Of a stretch of DNA of 64,000 bases, positions 10,443-18,950 are shown in pieces (the stretch's first letter is position 1; each line of letters starts with the position of its first letter). The stretch covers positions 868,001-932,000 of the forward strand of contig NZ_CP054570.1 in the NCBI RefSeq assembly GCF_013343115.1, written 5' to 3'. The DNA is from Streptococcus sanguinis (GTDB taxonomy: Bacteria > Bacillota > Bacilli > Lactobacillales > Streptococcaceae). Position numbers and translations under genes: made by a program. The notes beneath the pieces are model-generated. The model was given only the letters and a program-made list of their open reading frames with translations, searched no databases and had not been told where the DNA came from.

Positions 10443-12599
10443 ATGAAGAAGAAATTTTTCATCTTACCTGTTCTATCGACAGTGCTTTTGGCACCTGCTT
10501 TTTTGGCTCATCAAGTCTCTGCAGAAGAGGCACAGGCTAGTCCAGAGCCGGCAAAGGCTGAGTTGACCAATCAGCCAGTTGCTGAGACAGCTTCTGCAGC
10601 GCAACCAACTGCTCCAGCAGCTTCAGCAGAAGAAAAGCCAGCAGATAGTCAGAATACAGCTGCTCTGGCTGCTCCAGCTGCGACAGAAGCCGCTGCTGCT
10701 CCAGCCCAGTCTGAAAACTTGCCAGAGGCTACAATTCTCCATACCAACGATGTGCATGGCCGCATCGTAGAGGAAAAAGGCGTTATCGGTGATGCTAAGC
10801 TGGCTACTGTTATCAAGGAAGAGCGCGCTAAAAATCCTAAAGTGCTAGTTGTGGATGCGGGTGATGCCTTCCAGGGGCTGCCAATTTCCAATAGCTCAAA
10901 AGGGGAAGAACGGGCTAAAATCCTCAATGAAATAGGCTACGATGCTATGGCAGTCGGGAACCATGAGTTTGACTTTGGTCTAGATGAGGCAAAGAAATAC
11001 AAGGAAATTCTTAAATTCCCACTTCTCAGCTCCAATACCTACGCTAATAATGCTCGAGTTTTCCAAGCCTCTACCATTGTAGACAAGGATCCAGCGGTTG
11101 AGGGAGACGAATTCGTAGTAATCGGTGTGACAACACCAGAAACTGCTACAAAAACTCACCCTAAAAACATCCAAGGTGTGACCTTCACTGATCCAATCAC
11201 AGAGGTTAATCGGGTTATTGACGAAATTGAAGCACGCGCAGCGGCAGAAGGAAAGAACTACAAAAACTATGTTGTTCTGGCTCATTTGGGTGTTGACACG
11301 ACCACACCGACTGAGTGGCGCGGTTCAACCTTGGCTGAAGCTCTTTCTAAAAATCCTAAGCTCAAAGGAAAGCGCGTAACCGTTATTGACGGCCACTCCC
11401 ACACAGTAGAGTCTACGACTTATGGCGATAATGTCACCTACAACCAGACCGGTAGCTACCTACACAATATCGGAAAAGTAACTTTCAAAGCCAATCAACT
11501 TCTGGGAAATCCTCAGCAAATCCCTGCTGAAACAGCTAAAAAAGTCACTCCAGACCCAGTTGTAGCAGACATGGTCAGCAAGATTAAAGCTAGATACGAC
11601 GCTGATAACGCCAAGGTTATCGTGGCAAACAGCCCTGTAGAGCTTAATGGCGACCGTGAAAATGTCCGCGTTCGGGAAACCAATCTGGGCAATGTCGTAG
11701 CCGATGCTCTCTACGATTATGGTCAAACTGGCTTTGCCAATAAAACAGACCTAGCTGTTACTAACGGGGGCGGCCTACGCGAAACTATTGCTAAAGACAA
11801 GCCAATCACCAAGGGAGATGTCATCGCTGTATTGCCTTTTGGAAACACCATTTCACAAATCAAGGTGACTGGTCAAAATATCGCAGATATGTTTGCTAAA
11901 TCTCTGGGCTCTATTCTTCAGGAAAAAGATGGCAAGCCTGTGCTGGATGAGAATGGACAACCCTTGCTAGAACCAAGTGGTGGCTACCTGCAAATCTCTG
12001 GAGCTAAAGTCTACTACGATACCACTCTGCCAGCTAATCAACGTGTCCTCCACATTGAGATTAAGAACAAAGAAACGGGTGTTTATGAGCCTCTTGATCC
12101 AAATAAGACCTACTATCTGACAACCAATGACTTCTTGGCTGCTGGTGGTGACGGCTATACCATGCTGGGCGGCCCTCGCGAGGAAGGACCATCTATGGAT
12201 GTGGCCTTCGCAGACTATCTGGCAAAAGCTGATTTGACAGCCTATGCGGTTATCAATCCAAACTCACGCGCTATCTCTATTTCATCCACTAAGGATACAG
12301 ACGGTGATGGCTATACAGATATTGAAGAAATCAAGCAAGGAACGGATCCGGCTAATGCAGCTTCCTACCCAGCTGGTGCCAAAGCAGCTGATCCTGGAAA
12401 ACAGGCAGCTCCACTGGTTAATACTCCAAAACAAACCAAGCAAGTAGCAGTTCATATTGCCAAGACCTTCACTAAGGATCCTGCAGCTAAAGAACTGCCA
12501 CAGACAGGCAGCGAATCAACAGTTGCCCTGAGCTTAGTTGGTATGGTTTTAGGTTTCTTTGGATTGGCAGGAATCAAGAAAAGTCACAAAGAAGACTAG
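10443..12599 (+). CDS. nt5e: Cell-wall-anchored 5'-nucleotidase (Nt5e)
   Basis: Surface ecto-nucleotidase that releases adenosine from AMP, ADP or ATP; in S. sanguinis this enzyme is known to blunt platelet and phagocyte responses. Order: signal peptide (cleavage near residue 27, after VSA), an Ala/Pro/Glu-rich linker to about residue 94, a metallophosphatase domain with HTNDVHG (100-106), VDAGDAFQG, GNHEFDFG and GHSHT, a 5'-nucleotidase C-terminal domain with TNGGG and FLAAGGDGY, a calcium-type repeat DTDGDGYTDIEE, and a sorting signal LPQTG (685-689) with hydrophobic tail. It is a substrate for the SrtA encoded at 28881. It is a single-gene unit with a TATAAT at 10405-10410. Confidence 0.95.
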   Translation: MKKKFFILPVLSTVLLAPAFLAHQVSAEEAQASPEPAKAELTNQPVAETASAAQPTAPAASAEEKPADSQNTAALAAPAATEAAAAPAQSENLPEATILHTNDVHGRIVEEKGVIGDAKLATVIKEERAKNPKVLVVDAGDAFQGLPISNSSKGEERAKILNEIGYDAMAVGNHEFDFGLDEAKKYKEILKFPLLSSNTYANNARVFQASTIVDKDPAVEGDEFVVIGVTTPETATKTHPKNIQGVTFTDPITEVNRVIDEIEARAAAEGKNYKNYVVLAHLGVDTTTPTEWRGSTLAEALSKNPKLKGKRVTVIDGHSHTVESTTYGDNVTYNQTGSYLHNIGKVTFKANQLLGNPQQIPAETAKKVTPDPVVADMVSKIKARYDADNAKVIVANSPVELNGDRENVRVRETNLGNVVADALYDYGQTGFANKTDLAVTNGGGLRETIAKDKPITKGDVIAVLPFGNTISQIKVTGQNIADMFAKSLGSILQEKDGKPVLDENGQPLLEPSGGYLQISGAKVYYDTTLPANQRVLHIEIKNKETGVYEPLDPNKTYYLTTNDFLAAGGDGYTMLGGPREEGPSMDVAFADYLAKADLTAYAVINPNSRAISISSTKDTDGDGYTDIEEIKQGTDPANAASYPAGAKAADPGKQAAPLVNTPKQTKQVAVHIAKTFTKDPAAKELPQTGSESTVALSLVGMVLGFFGLAGIKKSHKED

Positions 12600-12610
12600 T
12601 TAGAAGACAC

Positions 12611-12643
12611 AATAAAACGGAAGTTGTTCACTTCCGTTTTATT
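12611..12643. terminator. Bidirectional terminator between nt5e and plsY
   Basis: AATAAAACGGAAGT at 12611-12624 and its perfect complement at 12630-12643 enclose a five-base loop. The A and T ends serve both strands. The plsY stop codon (12639-12641) lies inside the stem. Confidence 0.9.
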
Positions 12644-13289
12644 TCTTAGCTCTAGGATTTTGATGTGTGATATTTAAGCCCCAAGGGATTAAGTTTTCTT
12701 TTTTCTGTTTGATACGTTGGATATTGTCCTTGTGCCGAAGGATAATAATCAAAGCCAGCGCAATGATAATCAGAGTGAAGAAGAGGTCATAGCTGGGCAG
12801 TATAAAGCCAACTAGAGGAAAGAGCAGAGCAGACAGGATAGCGATGACTGCTGAGAGCACGCTTGCCAGAGAAATCATACTTCCCAGATAAAGGATGCTG
12901 GCAAAGATAACAATCAGATAGACAAAGAAGGCTGGTGAGAAGCCCAGAACAACCCCTGCACTGGTTGCCACAGCCTTGCCGCCCTTAAAGCCAGCAAATA
13001 TGGGAAAAGTATGACCGATTACGGCCAAGAGACCAAAGACAAGCGGCGAAACTCCCTCAATATGCAAAAAGAAAGGCAGCAGGGTCGCTGCAGTTCCTTT
13101 GAGAAAGTCGATAGCAAAAGTAGCCGTCCCTGCCGTCTTTCCCAAAATACGGAAAGTATTGGTCGTTCCGGTATTGCCACTGCCGTATTCTCTCAGGTTC
13201 TTTTTAAAGAAAATTTGCCCAATCCAAAGCCCAGTCGGAATAGAGCCCAGTAAGTATGCTAGTATTAATCCAATTATCGTGTTCATCAT
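12639..13289 (-). CDS. plsY: Acyl-phosphate:glycerol-3-phosphate acyltransferase PlsY
   Basis: Integral membrane enzyme that makes lysophosphatidic acid from acyl-phosphate and glycerol-3-phosphate, the first acylation of phospholipid synthesis. The 216-residue length and motifs are typical: GSIPTG near the N-terminus, SGNTGTTN at about residues 37-44, and [18 protein letters not shown]. About five membrane segments. Two adjacent ATGs; the first (13289) is exactly six bases downstream of a -10 box and no Shine-Dalgarno is present, so its mRNA may be leaderless. It is divergent from parE. Confidence 0.93.
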   Translation of the reverse strand: MMNTIIGLILAYLLGSIPTGLWIGQIFFKKNLREYGSGNTGTTNTFRILGKTAGTATFAIDFLKGTAATLLPFFLHIEGVSPLVFGLLAVIGHTFPIFAGFKGGKAVATSAGVVLGFSPAFFVYLIVIFASILYLGSMISLASVLSAVIAILSALLFPLVGFILPSYDLFFTLIIIALALIIILRHKDNIQRIKQKKENLIPWGLNITHQNPRAKK

Positions 13290-13295
13290 GATTTT

Positions 13296-13323
13296 ATTAT
13301 ACCATTATTTCGCTTTCTTACAA
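13296..13323 (-). promoter_or_regulatory. Promoter of plsY, leaderless layout
   Basis: On the minus strand TTGTAA (13323-13318) and TATAAT (13301-13296) are 16 bases apart, with TGG forming an extended -10. Six bases separate the -10 from ATG 13289. Confidence 0.75.
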
Positions 13324-13422
13324 TAGAAAAGGATAGAATTTATAGCAGGAAATGTCTACTCGGATATTGGATCGTTTTTCGTGTGAAATCAGTTCTTATC
13401 AGCAGTTTTTTCAAAAAAATCT

Positions 13423-13451
13423 TTGCAATATTTGCCAAAAACTTGTAAGAT
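13423..13451 (+). promoter_or_regulatory. Promoter of parE
   Basis: TTGCAA at 13423-13428 and TAAGAT at 13446-13451 with a 17-base spacer, 29 bases before GTG 13480. Confidence 0.6.
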
Positions 13452-13479
13452 AGAAAAGATGAATCATTAGGAGGTTCTT

Positions 13480-15429
13480 GTGGCAAAAAAGGAAATCAAT
13501 ATTAACAATTATAATGACGATGCCATTCAGGTATTAGAAGGGTTGGATGCGGTCCGCAAACGTCCAGGGATGTATATCGGATCAACTGATGGAGCGGGAC
13601 TTCACCATCTGGTCTGGGAGATTGTGGACAATGCTGTTGATGAGGCCCTGTCAGGCTTCGGCGACCGAATCGATGTGACGATAAACAAAGACGGAAGTCT
13701 GACGGTCGCAGACCACGGACGCGGGATGCCAGTCGGCAAGCACGCTATGGGTATTCCAACGGTTGAGGTCATCTTCACCGTTCTCCACGCCGGAGGTAAG
13801 TTCGGCCAAGGTGGCTATAAGACCTCAGGTGGTCTCCACGGTGTAGGTTCCTCTGTTGTCAATGCCCTGTCCAGTTGGCTGGAAGTGGAAATCACACGGG
13901 ATGGGACTGTTTACAAGCAGCGCTTTGAAAATGGTGGGAAACCAGTCACCACGCTCAAGAAAATCGGCACTGCACCTAAGTCCAAGTCTGGAACCAAAGT
14001 GACCTTCATGCCGGATGATACGATTTTTTCAACGACGGACTTCAAGTACAATACTATTGCTGAGCGGCTTAAGGAATCAGCCTTCTTACTCAAGAATGTC
14101 CGCCTGTCGCTGACTGATGAGCGGACTGGCGAAGAAGTAGAGTTTCACTATGAAAACGGGGTTGAAGACTTTGTCAGCTATCTCAATGAAGACAAGGAAA
14201 CCCTGACTCCTGTCCTCTATTTCGAGGGCGAGGAGAGTGGCTTCCAAGTTCAGGTGGCCCTCCAGTACAACGACGGCTACGCCGATAATATCCTGTCCTT
14301 TGTCAATAACGTCCGCACCAAGGACGGCGGGACTCACGAGACGGGACTCAAGACCGCTATTACCAAGGCCATGAACGACTATGCCAGAAAGACCGGCCTG
14401 CTCAAGGAAAAGGACAAGAATCTGGAAGGATCGGACTACCGCGAAGGTTTGGCTGCTGTCCTGTCCATCCTGGTCCCTGAGGCTCACCTGCAGTTTGAAG
14501 GCCAGACCAAGGACAAGCTGGGCAGTCCTTTGGCTCGTCCAGCCGTGGACTCTATCGTTTCTGACAAGCTGACTTTCTTCCTCTTGGAAAATGGCGAGTT
14601 AGCTTCTAATCTTATCCGCAAGGCTATCAAGGCCAGAGATGCTAGGGAAGCAGCCCGTAAGGCGCGTGACGAAAGTCGGAATGGCAAGAAGAATAAGAAA
14701 GACAAGGGCTTGCTGTCTGGTAAGCTGACTCCGGCCCAGTCCAAGAATCCAGCCAAGAACGAACTCTATCTGGTCGAGGGAGATTCTGCCGGCGGCTCTG
14801 CCAAGCAAGGCCGTGACCGTAAGTTCCAAGCCATTCTGCCCCTGCGCGGTAAGGTTATCAATACTGCCAAGGCTAAGATGGCCGACATTCTCAAGAACGA
14901 AGAAATCAACACCATGATCTACACGATTGGAGCGGGTGTTGGTACAGACTTTACCCTTGAGGATGCCAACTATGACAAGATCATCATCATGACTGATGCG
15001 GACACCGACGGTGCCCATATCCAGACCTTGCTGCTGACCTTTTTCTATCGCTATATGCGCCCGCTGGTTGAGGCTGGCCGCGTCTATATCGCCCTGCCGC
15101 CTCTCTACAAGATGTCCAAGGGCAAGGGCAAGAGCGAAGTCGTCGAGTATGCCTGGACCGATGGCGAGCTAGATGACCTGCGCCGCAAGTTTGGCAAGGG
15201 AGCCATGCTTCAGCGCTACAAGGGGCTCGGTGAAATGAATGCCGATCAACTCTGGGAGACGACCATGAATCCCGACACCCGCACCCTTATCCGCGTCACC
15301 ATTGAAGACCTGGCTCGCGCCGAACGCCGTGTCAATGTCCTCATGGGGGACAAGGTCGAACCACGCCGCAAGTGGATTGAAGATAATGTTAAGTTTACGC
15401 TTGAGGAGAGTGGGGAGATGGTGTTTTAG
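13480..15429 (+). CDS. parE: DNA topoisomerase IV subunit B
   Basis: ATPase subunit of topoisomerase IV, which decatenates daughter chromosomes together with ParC. GTG 13480 is supported by TAGGAGGT at 13469-13476. The 649-residue protein has the GHKL ATP site (RPGMYIGSTDG, EIVDNAVDEA, GGLHGVGSSVVNA), the transducer domain, and a TOPRIM domain with EGDSAGGSA and TDADTDGAH. The quinolone-region sequence PLRGKVINTAKA looks wild type. In pneumococcus parC follows directly; here 3.5 kb of variable genes separates them. Confidence 0.97.
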   Translation: MAKKEININNYNDDAIQVLEGLDAVRKRPGMYIGSTDGAGLHHLVWEIVDNAVDEALSGFGDRIDVTINKDGSLTVADHGRGMPVGKHAMGIPTVEVIFTVLHAGGKFGQGGYKTSGGLHGVGSSVVNALSSWLEVEITRDGTVYKQRFENGGKPVTTLKKIGTAPKSKSGTKVTFMPDDTIFSTTDFKYNTIAERLKESAFLLKNVRLSLTDERTGEEVEFHYENGVEDFVSYLNEDKETLTPVLYFEGEESGFQVQVALQYNDGYADNILSFVNNVRTKDGGTHETGLKTAITKAMNDYARKTGLLKEKDKNLEGSDYREGLAAVLSILVPEAHLQFEGQTKDKLGSPLARPAVDSIVSDKLTFFLLENGELASNLIRKAIKARDAREAARKARDESRNGKKNKKDKGLLSGKLTPAQSKNPAKNELYLVEGDSAGGSAKQGRDRKFQAILPLRGKVINTAKAKMADILKNEEINTMIYTIGAGVGTDFTLEDANYDKIIIMTDADTDGAHIQTLLLTFFYRYMRPLVEAGRVYIALPPLYKMSKGKGKSEVVEYAWTDGELDDLRRKFGKGAMLQRYKGLGEMNADQLWETTMNPDTRTLIRVTIEDLARAERRVNVLMGDKVEPRRKWIEDNVKFTLEESGEMVF

Positions 15430-15445
15430 GGGGATATAGCAAAGT

Positions 15446-16552
15446 ATGTTTATAGCAATACAAAATGTTCAGCAAAATAATTTACCAATATCACAACAGT
15501 GGTGGTGGGTAGTATTAGCTCTGATAATGACTACGATTTTGGGACCATTTATAGTGCATAGTTTAAAAAATGGATTTGACAATGCAAAAAAGATATATAT
15601 AGTTGGAAATAGTATTTTAAACATAAATAACAGAAATGGACTTCCTGAACCAGCAACTTCTGGACAGCAATTATATTCAAATTTTATATTAAACACTCTA
15701 ACTGTAGAAAATAAAAGAAGTACTACTCAATCAGTAACAGAAATTGAATTATATAATATCAGGAAAAACAATAATGATTTTCAAGATATTCAATACGATG
15801 GTGGTTTTTACGAAAGAAATCAGAAATTTGTGTTGCTAGCATATAACAATGGAACTAAAGAGTCAATGGTAGACCAGTATATTGTTAAGTTTACTAGGAT
15901 TGAGAAAGATACTTTTAAGGAAATTTATGAAACAAAGAAAGTTCTACAAAATCCTCTGATTTTAAAGTCTGGAGATATTAAGAGTTTAATTATATTTCCA
16001 TTCGATGAATTTGTTTCTGAATTTGAACAAAATAGCAAATTACAATTTCTAGAAGTTTCAATTTTTGATAATACTGGAAAAGAAATACCTGATCTAATGT
16101 TAACTGTAGTTTACGATAGAAATGAAAAGAGATTTCACAATAGCCCGCGAGGTTTTGCTGGTCCTGGAATGGGCGAAGTTCCATTGATTAATTTGCTGGA
16201 AGACACCAAACAAAAATCTGTTACTTGCTTCCAACGATTAACTCATGGTTCTAATGATGTTAAGTTTACCGTTTTAGTTGATAGAAGTTGTGAATTGAAA
16301 TATAATGTAGCTGTTAAATGTGGTAAGAAAAGAATAGAAGATAAACAAGAATATTCTATAGATATTCGAGTTCCTGTGTATAAACAGGAAAGGGGGACTT
16401 TTTATGGTGATTTTTATTTATTCTTATTTAAATTGAATCATGCTTTAAATGATGATATTGATTATAATAAAGATCTAATCAATACTTTTAATAGTGAGTT
16501 AATTTATGATAAATATTATGCTGCTAGAACCTTTGCTAATGCAAAAATATAG
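15446..16552 (+). CDS. AT-rich orphan protein with one N-terminal membrane segment
   Basis: Not recognised. 368 residues, with a tryptophan-rich start (ISQQWWWVVLALIM) forming a single membrane segment at about residues 16-36, then a large soluble part rich in Asn, Lys and Ile with no evident catalytic motif. It may be beta-rich. Base composition is clearly more AT-rich and its codons differ from parE, which suggests acquisition by transfer. The start ATG 15446 follows a run of G at 15429-15433. It sits in the island that splits parE and parC. Confidence 0.65.
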   Translation: MFIAIQNVQQNNLPISQQWWWVVLALIMTTILGPFIVHSLKNGFDNAKKIYIVGNSILNINNRNGLPEPATSGQQLYSNFILNTLTVENKRSTTQSVTEIELYNIRKNNNDFQDIQYDGGFYERNQKFVLLAYNNGTKESMVDQYIVKFTRIEKDTFKEIYETKKVLQNPLILKSGDIKSLIIFPFDEFVSEFEQNSKLQFLEVSIFDNTGKEIPDLMLTVVYDRNEKRFHNSPRGFAGPGMGEVPLINLLEDTKQKSVTCFQRLTHGSNDVKFTVLVDRSCELKYNVAVKCGKKRIEDKQEYSIDIRVPVYKQERGTFYGDFYLFLFKLNHALNDDIDYNKDLINTFNSELIYDKYYAARTFANAKI

Positions 16553-16638
16553 TAAGCACTTTGATGAATGTGCCATAACATACAACAAACACCTCACCAA
16601 ATTTTCTGTCAAGCTCACTGGAGCTAAAGTGAGGTCGT

Positions 16639-16690
16639 CAGATTTTCTGACGGAGTGTTTTGGGGCAAATTCTGTTTGGCAGAAAATCTG
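16639..16690. repeat. Inverted repeat in the parE-parC island
   Basis: CAGATTTTCTG at 16639-16649 is the exact reverse complement of CAGAAAATCTG at 16680-16690. A related TTTTCTGTCA occurs at about 16600 and a related CAGAAAATC near 16755. The stretch from 16553 to 16828 holds no convincing gene; a 67-residue open frame there crosses the repeats and is not supported. Confidence 0.5.
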
Positions 16691-16828
16691 GCGAGTATTT
16701 TTTGAGTAAAAGACGAACGTTTATTTTTCTGGCAAGCGGTTTTAAAGCAAAAAACTTTTTCAGAAAATCAGAAAAGATAAAAAGGGAATTAAAGTTAAAA
16801 TAAATAAAAAATTTAGGAGATTATAGAA

Positions 16829-17575
16829 ATGAAAAAAATTTATGGAATTACTAGTGTAGATGTTCAGACTTTAGAAAACAACGAATTTTTCCAGCTCATG
16901 TCCGAGAGTCGGAGCGAGGTTGCGGCATTTATCAAGGAAAATAAGGTGGATGGCATTTACACGACCAAGCTGGATGAGATGGACAAACTTCTGGAACAGC
17001 TGCAGGGCGGGCTTCATCAGACCAAGTCCAGCAAGCTGGTGGCTAGTTTGGATCAGGCTGACCGCGAGCGCGATGATGCCTTGGGCACGCTCCAGTCTTT
17101 AGTTCGGGCCTTTGCAAGGGTCAAGGATGCAGCGACCAAGGAAGCTTATGAGACCCTGTCTCAGCTTCTGAAAAACTACACCGGTCTAGCTGCGACTAGC
17201 TTGGAAAAGGAGACCGAGGGCATCAACCACTTGCTCCAAGAGCTGAAAAAGCCGGCCTATCAGACAGCACTGGCTAAGCTTCATCTGGAAGCCCATGTCG
17301 ACAGTCTTGCTGCCGCTCAGAAGGCCTTTGAAAAGGTCTACAAGGAGCGCCTGACTGAGCTTAAGGGTAAGACACCGAGCCAGAATAAGAACGTCCGCCT
17401 CAAGCTGCAAGAAATCTATGATTTTCTAGTGGATTTCACTGCAATCATCGCTTATGCTTATCCTGAAAGAACTCACGTGGTCAATCTTCGCGACCACCTC
17501 AACACCATTCGCAGCCGCTATAAAAAACGCAAACCAGCTAAGAAGGTTAAAGAAGAAGTGGTGGAGGCGAACTAG
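16829..17575 (+). CDS. Helical protein of unknown function (possibly DUF6261 family)
   Basis: 248 residues, almost entirely predicted helix, beginning KKIYGITSVDVQTLENNEFF and ending in a basic Lys/Arg-rich tail with Glu. Similar proteins with this opening are scattered in Gram-positive genomes and are annotated as DUF6261; this assignment is from memory of the pattern. No membrane segment, no cysteine, no catalytic signature. ATG 16829 is preceded by TTAGGAG at 16814-16820. Composition is like the core genome, unlike the AT-rich neighbour upstream. Confidence 0.65.
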   Translation: MKKIYGITSVDVQTLENNEFFQLMSESRSEVAAFIKENKVDGIYTTKLDEMDKLLEQLQGGLHQTKSSKLVASLDQADRERDDALGTLQSLVRAFARVKDAATKEAYETLSQLLKNYTGLAATSLEKETEGINHLLQELKKPAYQTALAKLHLEAHVDSLAAAQKAFEKVYKERLTELKGKTPSQNKNVRLKLQEIYDFLVDFTAIIAYAYPERTHVVNLRDHLNTIRSRYKKRKPAKKVKEEVVEAN

Positions 17576-17601
17576 CAACTTCTGACGAAAGGAGACAGCC
17601 A

Positions 17602-17688
17602 ATGACGCTTGACAATAAACTGGGTCTGACGGATTCGCTTGAACTAGCCAAGATGGTTATGCGACGGAGGCTGCCCAAGCCTGTCTAG
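17602..17688 (+). pseudogene. 5' remnant of a Fic-family gene
   Basis: AAAGGAG at 17588-17594 and ATG 17602 are intact. The first ~17 residues (TLDNKLGLTDSLELAK) look like the N-terminus of streptococcal Fic/DOC proteins, but the frame then runs into unrelated sequence and stops at 17688 (29 codons). From 17652 the DNA belongs to a GNAT acetyltransferase in another frame, so a deletion or recombination has joined two gene fragments. The Fic identity is from memory of the family. Confidence 0.55.
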
Positions 17689-17873
17689 ACTTTGCTTTTC
17701 AGCAAGCTGGCTTATCAGAAGTTTACTCTTTTACATCCTTACTCAATCAACCTTCTCAGAAAGTCATGCAAAAACTGAGCATGGAATTTGTCAAAGAATT
17801 TGATAATGAAAAAGTTCCAGCAGACAGTCCGCTTTATAGACATGTCCTCTACAGAATCAAGAGTTTCTCCTAA
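17652..17873 (+). pseudogene. 3' remnant of a GNAT acetyltransferase
   Basis: Translated in the frame of 17652 the sequence reads DGYATEAAQACLDFAF, then EVYSFTSLLNQPSQKVM and RHVLYRI before the stop at 17871-17873. This is the acetyl-CoA-binding C-terminal half of a RimJ/RimL-type acetyltransferase. No start codon or N-terminal half exists; the upstream sequence is the Fic remnant in a different frame. It is dead unless expressed as a fusion, which the frames do not permit. Confidence 0.7.
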
Positions 17874-17889
17874 AAAGGCAGGTATTCCC

Positions 17890-18708
17890 ATGAGAACTGA
17901 ACCCGAAATGCTAGATTTAATTTTGCAAGCCGCAAAAGTGCTACAAGTTGATGCAGTCGCCATGTCCGGCTCGCGGACAAATCCAAATGCTCCCAAGGAC
18001 GAGTTCCAAGACTATGATGTGGTCTATATCGTGGAGGATTTGGATGGTCTGGTGGCTGACCTTGCTTGGTTGGACCAGTTTGGCAAGCGCATGATCGAGC
18101 AGCATGTCCTACTAGACCATCGCCGCCTCTATCTCATGCTTTTTGAAGATGGCAATCGGATAGATTTGACTCTTTGTCCTAAGGTGCACATCAAAGAGTG
18201 GGTGGATAGCGAAGCAGATTTCACTGTGCTGGATGACGTGCAGGGGCTGTTTGCTCCTTATGCACCGACACCCAAGCGCTATTGGACGGCACCAGCCAGT
18301 GCGACTGACTTTGACAAATCCTGCAATGAATTCTGGTGGGTGTCAGCTTATGTAGTCAAGGGCATTCATCGAAACCACCTTGTCTATGCGACGGATCATC
18401 TGTATGGAATCTGTCAACAAGAATTGCTCAAGCTTTTAGCTTGGCAAGTGGCAGCAGATAAGGGGACGGTTGATGTTGGCAAGAACTACAAGTACCTCTT
18501 TCAGTATTTGCCTGCTGAGAAAGAGAAAGAATTTGCAGCCTTGCTTGACTTTTCCGAACAGAAAAAAATCACCAGGTCTCTCTTTGCTACCATGGAATTT
18601 TTCCACAAAGAAGCACAAGCTTTCTCTCTCAAAACTGGCTTCCACTATGACAAAGAAAGCGCAGAGAAGATGATTGAGTATGCTGAGGCAAGACTTCCCA
18701 ATCACTGA
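17890..18708 (+). CDS. Aminoglycoside 6-adenylyltransferase (AadE/ANT(6)) homologue
   Basis: Nucleotidyltransferase of the streptomycin adenylyltransferase family, 272 residues from ATG 17890. The active-site signature SGSRTNPNAPKDEFQDYDV (GSR then DxD-type acidic pair) is present near residues 31-49, followed by NRIDLTL with the third acidic residue. The start was chosen because RTEPEMLDLI matches the family N-terminus; the open frame extends upstream into the GNAT remnant. Chromosomal homologues need not confer resistance, so streptomycin modification is unproven. It lies at the right end of the variable island. Confidence 0.8.
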   Translation: MRTEPEMLDLILQAAKVLQVDAVAMSGSRTNPNAPKDEFQDYDVVYIVEDLDGLVADLAWLDQFGKRMIEQHVLLDHRRLYLMLFEDGNRIDLTLCPKVHIKEWVDSEADFTVLDDVQGLFAPYAPTPKRYWTAPASATDFDKSCNEFWWVSAYVVKGIHRNHLVYATDHLYGICQQELLKLLAWQVAADKGTVDVGKNYKYLFQYLPAEKEKEFAALLDFSEQKKITRSLFATMEFFHKEAQAFSLKTGFHYDKESAEKMIEYAEARLPNH

Positions 18709-18745
18709 CTATATAAAGAACGTAATTTAAAACATTAAACTACAG

Positions 18746-18807
18746 AAAGGATAGTTTGGTTACTTATAGTAACTGAACACGGGACTAATTTCCGTAAAAT
18801 ATCCTTT
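18746..18807. other. Structured element, three-way-junction fold
   Basis: AAAGGATA (18746-18753) is perfectly complementary to TATCCTTT (18800-18807). Inside this closing stem lie two further hairpins: GTTAC-TTATA-GTAAC (18759-18773) and ACGGGA-CTAAT-TTCCGT (18779-18795, one wobble). The whole would fold as a three-way junction of 62 bases. It may be a structured RNA in the parC leader, a terminator for the AadE gene, or a small mobile repeat. No known family recognised. Confidence 0.5.
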
Positions 18808-18886
18808 ATTTTATAAAAAAATACTCTACATTCTTTGAAAGGAGTTGAACACGCCCTAAATACTGTGTGAAAAAGATAAATTCTCT

Positions 18887-18903
18887 TGTGAGCATCGCTC
18901 ACA
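18887..18903 (+). other. Hairpin upstream of parC
   Basis: TGTGAGC (18887-18893) and GCTCACA (18897-18903) form a perfect seven-base-pair stem with an ATC loop, 47 bases before the parC start. A strong but orphan GAAAGGAG at 18837-18844 precedes it without a usable start codon. Confidence 0.45.
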
Positions 18904-18950
18904 GCAAGAATTGCCTATTTTCACTTTGTATTTTACGGGCTCTGTATCCT

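Noticed and set aside
16506..16709. A 67-codon frame after the AT-rich orphan.
   Set aside because: Starts inside the orphan gene in another frame, crosses an inverted repeat and lacks a ribosome site.
18867..18950. Longer parC starting at GTG 18867.
   Set aside because: The ribosome site is 22 bases away and the added residues do not resemble ParC; ATG 18951 matches known ParC starts.
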